From an uncultured Clostridia bacterium (GTDB taxonomy: Bacteria > Bacillota > Clostridia > Oscillospirales > Ruminococcaceae): DNA of 64,000 nucleotides. How positions within the stretch are numbered: the stretch's first letter is position 1; every line of letters begins with the position of its first letter. Location of the stretch: assembly GCA_947629335.1 (NCBI GenBank), contig CANRDI010000002.1, forward strand, positions 1-64,000, read 5' to 3'. The notes beneath the pieces are model-generated. The model saw nothing but the letters and a program-made list of their open reading frames with translations, was not told where the DNA came from and made no database searches. This document shows positions 61,762 through 64,000 of the stretch, piece by piece. The position numbers were made by a program, and so were the translations under genes.

Positions 61762-64000
61762 ATGAAGTGGATGGGATTAAACGAACTTCGAGAGAGCTAT
61801 CTCTCGTTTTTTGAGAGCAAGGGACATCTGCGTATGCAGAGCTTTCCGCTTGTTCCGCCGGCGGACGACAACTCTATCTTGCTTATAAACGCAGGTATGA
61901 CGCCTCTTAAAAAGTACTTTCAGGGCATCGAAGAACCGCCGCGCCACCGTGTGACGACTTGTCAGAAGTGCATAAGAACGCCCGATATCGAGAATGTCGG
62001 AAAGACTGCGCGCCACGGAACGTATTTTGAGATGCTCGGAAACTTTTCGTTCGGCGATTATTTCAAACACGAGGCGACGGCATGGGCATGGGAATTTCTC
62101 ACGAAAACGCTTGAAATTCCTGCGGACAGGCTGTACATCACCATTTATGAACAGGACGACGAAGCGGGCGACATATGGGCAAATGAAGTGGGAATACCGC
62201 GCGAGCGCATTATAAAGCTCGGAAAAGCCGATAATTTCTGGGAGCATGGAAGCGGACCGTGCGGTCCATGTTCGGAAATTCACTTTGACAGAGGCGAAAA
62301 GTACGGAAAGTTTGACCATATCGGACAGGACAATTTTGAAGAAGTCGGCGACTGCGACAGAGTTATTGAAATATGGAACCTTGTTTTCACACAGTTTGAC
62401 AACGACGGCAAGGGCAATTATACCCAGCTCGCTACGAAAAATATCGACACGGGAATGGGCTTAGAGCGACTTGCGTGCGTAATGCAGGACGTTGACAACC
62501 TTTTTGAAGTTGATACTGTAAAGAATATAATGGGCAGGATCTGCTCTATAATCGGCGTGAATTATCACGACGACGACAAAAAGGACATCTCTATCCGCGT
62601 AATTACCGACCATATCCGCTCGACAACGTTTATGGCAGGCGACGGGATATTGCCGTCAAACGAGGGCAGAGGCTATGTAATGCGCAGACTTTTGCGCAGA
62701 GCCGCGCGCCATGGGCGCTTGCTCGGCTATAACAAGCCGTTTTTATACGAGGTTTGCGACACGGTTATCGATGAAAATTTGTCGGCTTATCCGGAGCTTG
62801 CCGAAAAGCGCTCTTATATCAAGAAAGTAATTCAGACCGAAGAGGAAAGCTTTGCGAAAACAGTTGACAACGGCTCGGCAATTCTCGACGAGATGATCCA
62901 GGAATTACTCAAAAGCGGAAAGACCGTGCTTTCGGGCGAAAATGTTTTTAAGCTCCACGATACCTATGGCTTCCCGCTTGATCTGACGAAAGAGATACTC
63001 TCGGAAAAAGGTCTTTCGGCGGACGAAGAGGGCTTTCATGAGTGCATGAAAGTGCAAAAGGAAACCGCCCGTGCAAATAAAGCTCTCGGCGGCGGCTGGG
63101 ATAATGCGAAAAACTCAGAGCTTGACGCGCTGAAAACCGAATTTGTGGGATATGACACGCTTGAATGTCAGGCAAATATACTTGCGATAACAAAGAACGG
63201 CGAAAATGCCGAAACCTGCACAGCGGGCGAAGAAGCGGGAGTTGTTATCGACAAAACGCCGTTTTATGCGGAAATGGGCGGACAGGTCGGCGATAAGGGC
63301 GTTATTTTAAACGACAGCGGCGAGCTTGAAGTTCTCGATACTAAAAAGCTCGGCGGAGGTCAGTTTATATGCAAATGCAAAGTGAAAAGCGGAACATTTG
63401 AGGTCGGACAGACGGTCAGGGCGAAAGTTGACGAACAGCTCAGAATGGCTACACAGCGCAACCACACCTGCTGTCATATACTTCAGGCGGCGCTTCGTGA
63501 AGTCCTCGGCGACCATGTTCACCAGTGCGGCTCTTATGTAGACCCGTATCAGTGCCGTTTCGACTTTTCTCATTTCAGCGCAATGACTGCCGAAGAAATT
63601 CAGAAGGTCGAAAACTATGTCAACAATGTCATAATGGCGGCTGTTCCTGTTGTAACAGAAGTGCTTCCTATCGAAGAAGCGCGCAAAAAGGGCGCAATGG
63701 CGCTGTTCGGCGAAAAGTACGGAAGCGTCGTAAGAGTAGTTTCGGTGGGGGATTATTCAACGGAATTCTGCGGAGGAACTCACCTTAAAAACTCATCTCA
63801 GGCGGGCTTGTTTAAAATTTGCTTTGAAACTTCTGTCGCAAGCGGCGTGAGAAGAATACAAGCCGTAACGGGTATGGCGGTTATGAGTATGCTGTACGAC
63901 TATAAAAACACGCTCGAAAAGACCTGCGCGGCGCTTAAAGCGCAGAACGCGGATGACCTTGTGCGCAGAGCCGAGAGCGTTATGAGTGAAATGCGCGAAA
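61762..64000 (+). CDS. alaS: Alanyl-tRNA synthetase, partial (3' end beyond window)
   Basis: About 746 codons are present. The class II catalytic domain is seen in SFPLVPPADDNSILLINAGMTP, TCQKCIRTPDIENVGKTARH and GSGPCGPCSEIHFDRGE. The middle helical domain includes EGRGYVMRRLLRRAARHG. The editing domain shows HTCCHILQAAL (HxxxH-type zinc ligand) and CGGTHL. It charges tRNA-Ala. The start ATG 61762 has GTGAGGATAAAAA upstream. The C-terminal C-Ala domain lies off the window. Confidence 0.96.
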   Translation, partial: MKWMGLNELRESYLSFFESKGHLRMQSFPLVPPADDNSILLINAGMTPLKKYFQGIEEPPRHRVTTCQKCIRTPDIENVGKTARHGTYFEMLGNFSFGDYFKHEATAWAWEFLTKTLEIPADRLYITIYEQDDEAGDIWANEVGIPRERIIKLGKADNFWEHGSGPCGPCSEIHFDRGEKYGKFDHIGQDNFEEVGDCDRVIEIWNLVFTQFDNDGKGNYTQLATKNIDTGMGLERLACVMQDVDNLFEVDTVKNIMGRICSIIGVNYHDDDKKDISIRVITDHIRSTTFMAGDGILPSNEGRGYVMRRLLRRAARHGRLLGYNKPFLYEVCDTVIDENLSAYPELAEKRSYIKKVIQTEEESFAKTVDNGSAILDEMIQELLKSGKTVLSGENVFKLHDTYGFPLDLTKEILSEKGLSADEEGFHECMKVQKETARANKALGGGWDNAKNSELDALKTEFVGYDTLECQANILAITKNGENAETCTAGEEAGVVIDKTPFYAEMGGQVGDKGVILNDSGELEVLDTKKLGGGQFICKCKVKSGTFEVGQTVRAKVDEQLRMATQRNHTCCHILQAALREVLGDHVHQCGSYVDPYQCRFDFSHFSAMTAEEIQKVENYVNNVIMAAVPVVTEVLPIEEARKKGAMALFGEKYGSVVRVVSVGDYSTEFCGGTHLKNSSQAGLFKICFETSVASGVRRIQAVTGMAVMSMLYDYKNTLEKTCAALKAQNADDLVRRAESVMSEMRE

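Overview
The window looks like a chromosomal segment of a Gram-positive clostridium, most likely Oscillospiraceae/Ruminococcaceae. This is inferred from gene content and synteny: a dnaG-rpoD locus, the asp23-fakA-recG order, UPF0210/UPF0237, a DUF6017 replication protein and an ACGX-type RiPP cassette. Shine-Dalgarno sites are strong, and several promoters match TTGACA-17-TATAAT closely.

Left core (1-8.9 kb): partial rpmE, a phosphohexomutase, a dNTP triphosphohydrolase, DNA primase, two tandem housekeeping-type sigma-70 factors, an SCP2-like protein with a Lys/Ala repeat tail, and tRNA-Gly(CCC).

Accessory island (about 8.9-29.5 kb), full of mobile-element remnants: a serine recombinase lacking its catalytic half; an interrupted zinc-ribbon gene; an array of 88-89 bp repeats ending in a multi-hairpin palindromic element; a TCS-controlled FtsX-type ABC transporter; an AT-rich pair encoding a membrane Sel1-repeat protein and a TIR-SIR2 fusion (candidate defence system); a broken tyrosine integrase; a DUF6017 replication protein beside iteron-like repeats; a DUF3267 membrane peptidase; an HxlR regulator; and an ACGX-repeat RiPP precursor with a frameshifted radical SAM maturase and a nitroreductase interrupted by TGA. 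A frameshifted MATE transporter and clusters of long-hairpin repeats close the island. Frameshifts and nonsense codons are concentrated here. They probably reflect decay, although sequencing error cannot be excluded for the single-base frameshifts.

Middle (29.5-41.2 kb): a thiE-DUF3781-thiD-thiC operon, then a rightward set of lineage-specific zinc-ribbon and membrane proteins, a GT-A-like protein, an orphan LolD-type ATPase, a sirtuin deacylase and a TPM-domain protein.

Right core (41.2-64 kb): leftward recG, fakA-like, asp23, ispE, aminotransferase, Lrp, UPF0210 and UPF0237 genes; then rightward uvrC-rsmD-coaD-coiled-coil, a leftward amidase, and rightward purB-recJ-rel-MBL hydrolase, a small membrane protein and partial alaS.

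The best candidate for an undescribed system is the 17.9-20.7 kb Sel1 + TIR-SIR2 pair. The structured repeat element at 11.8-12.25 kb comes second.
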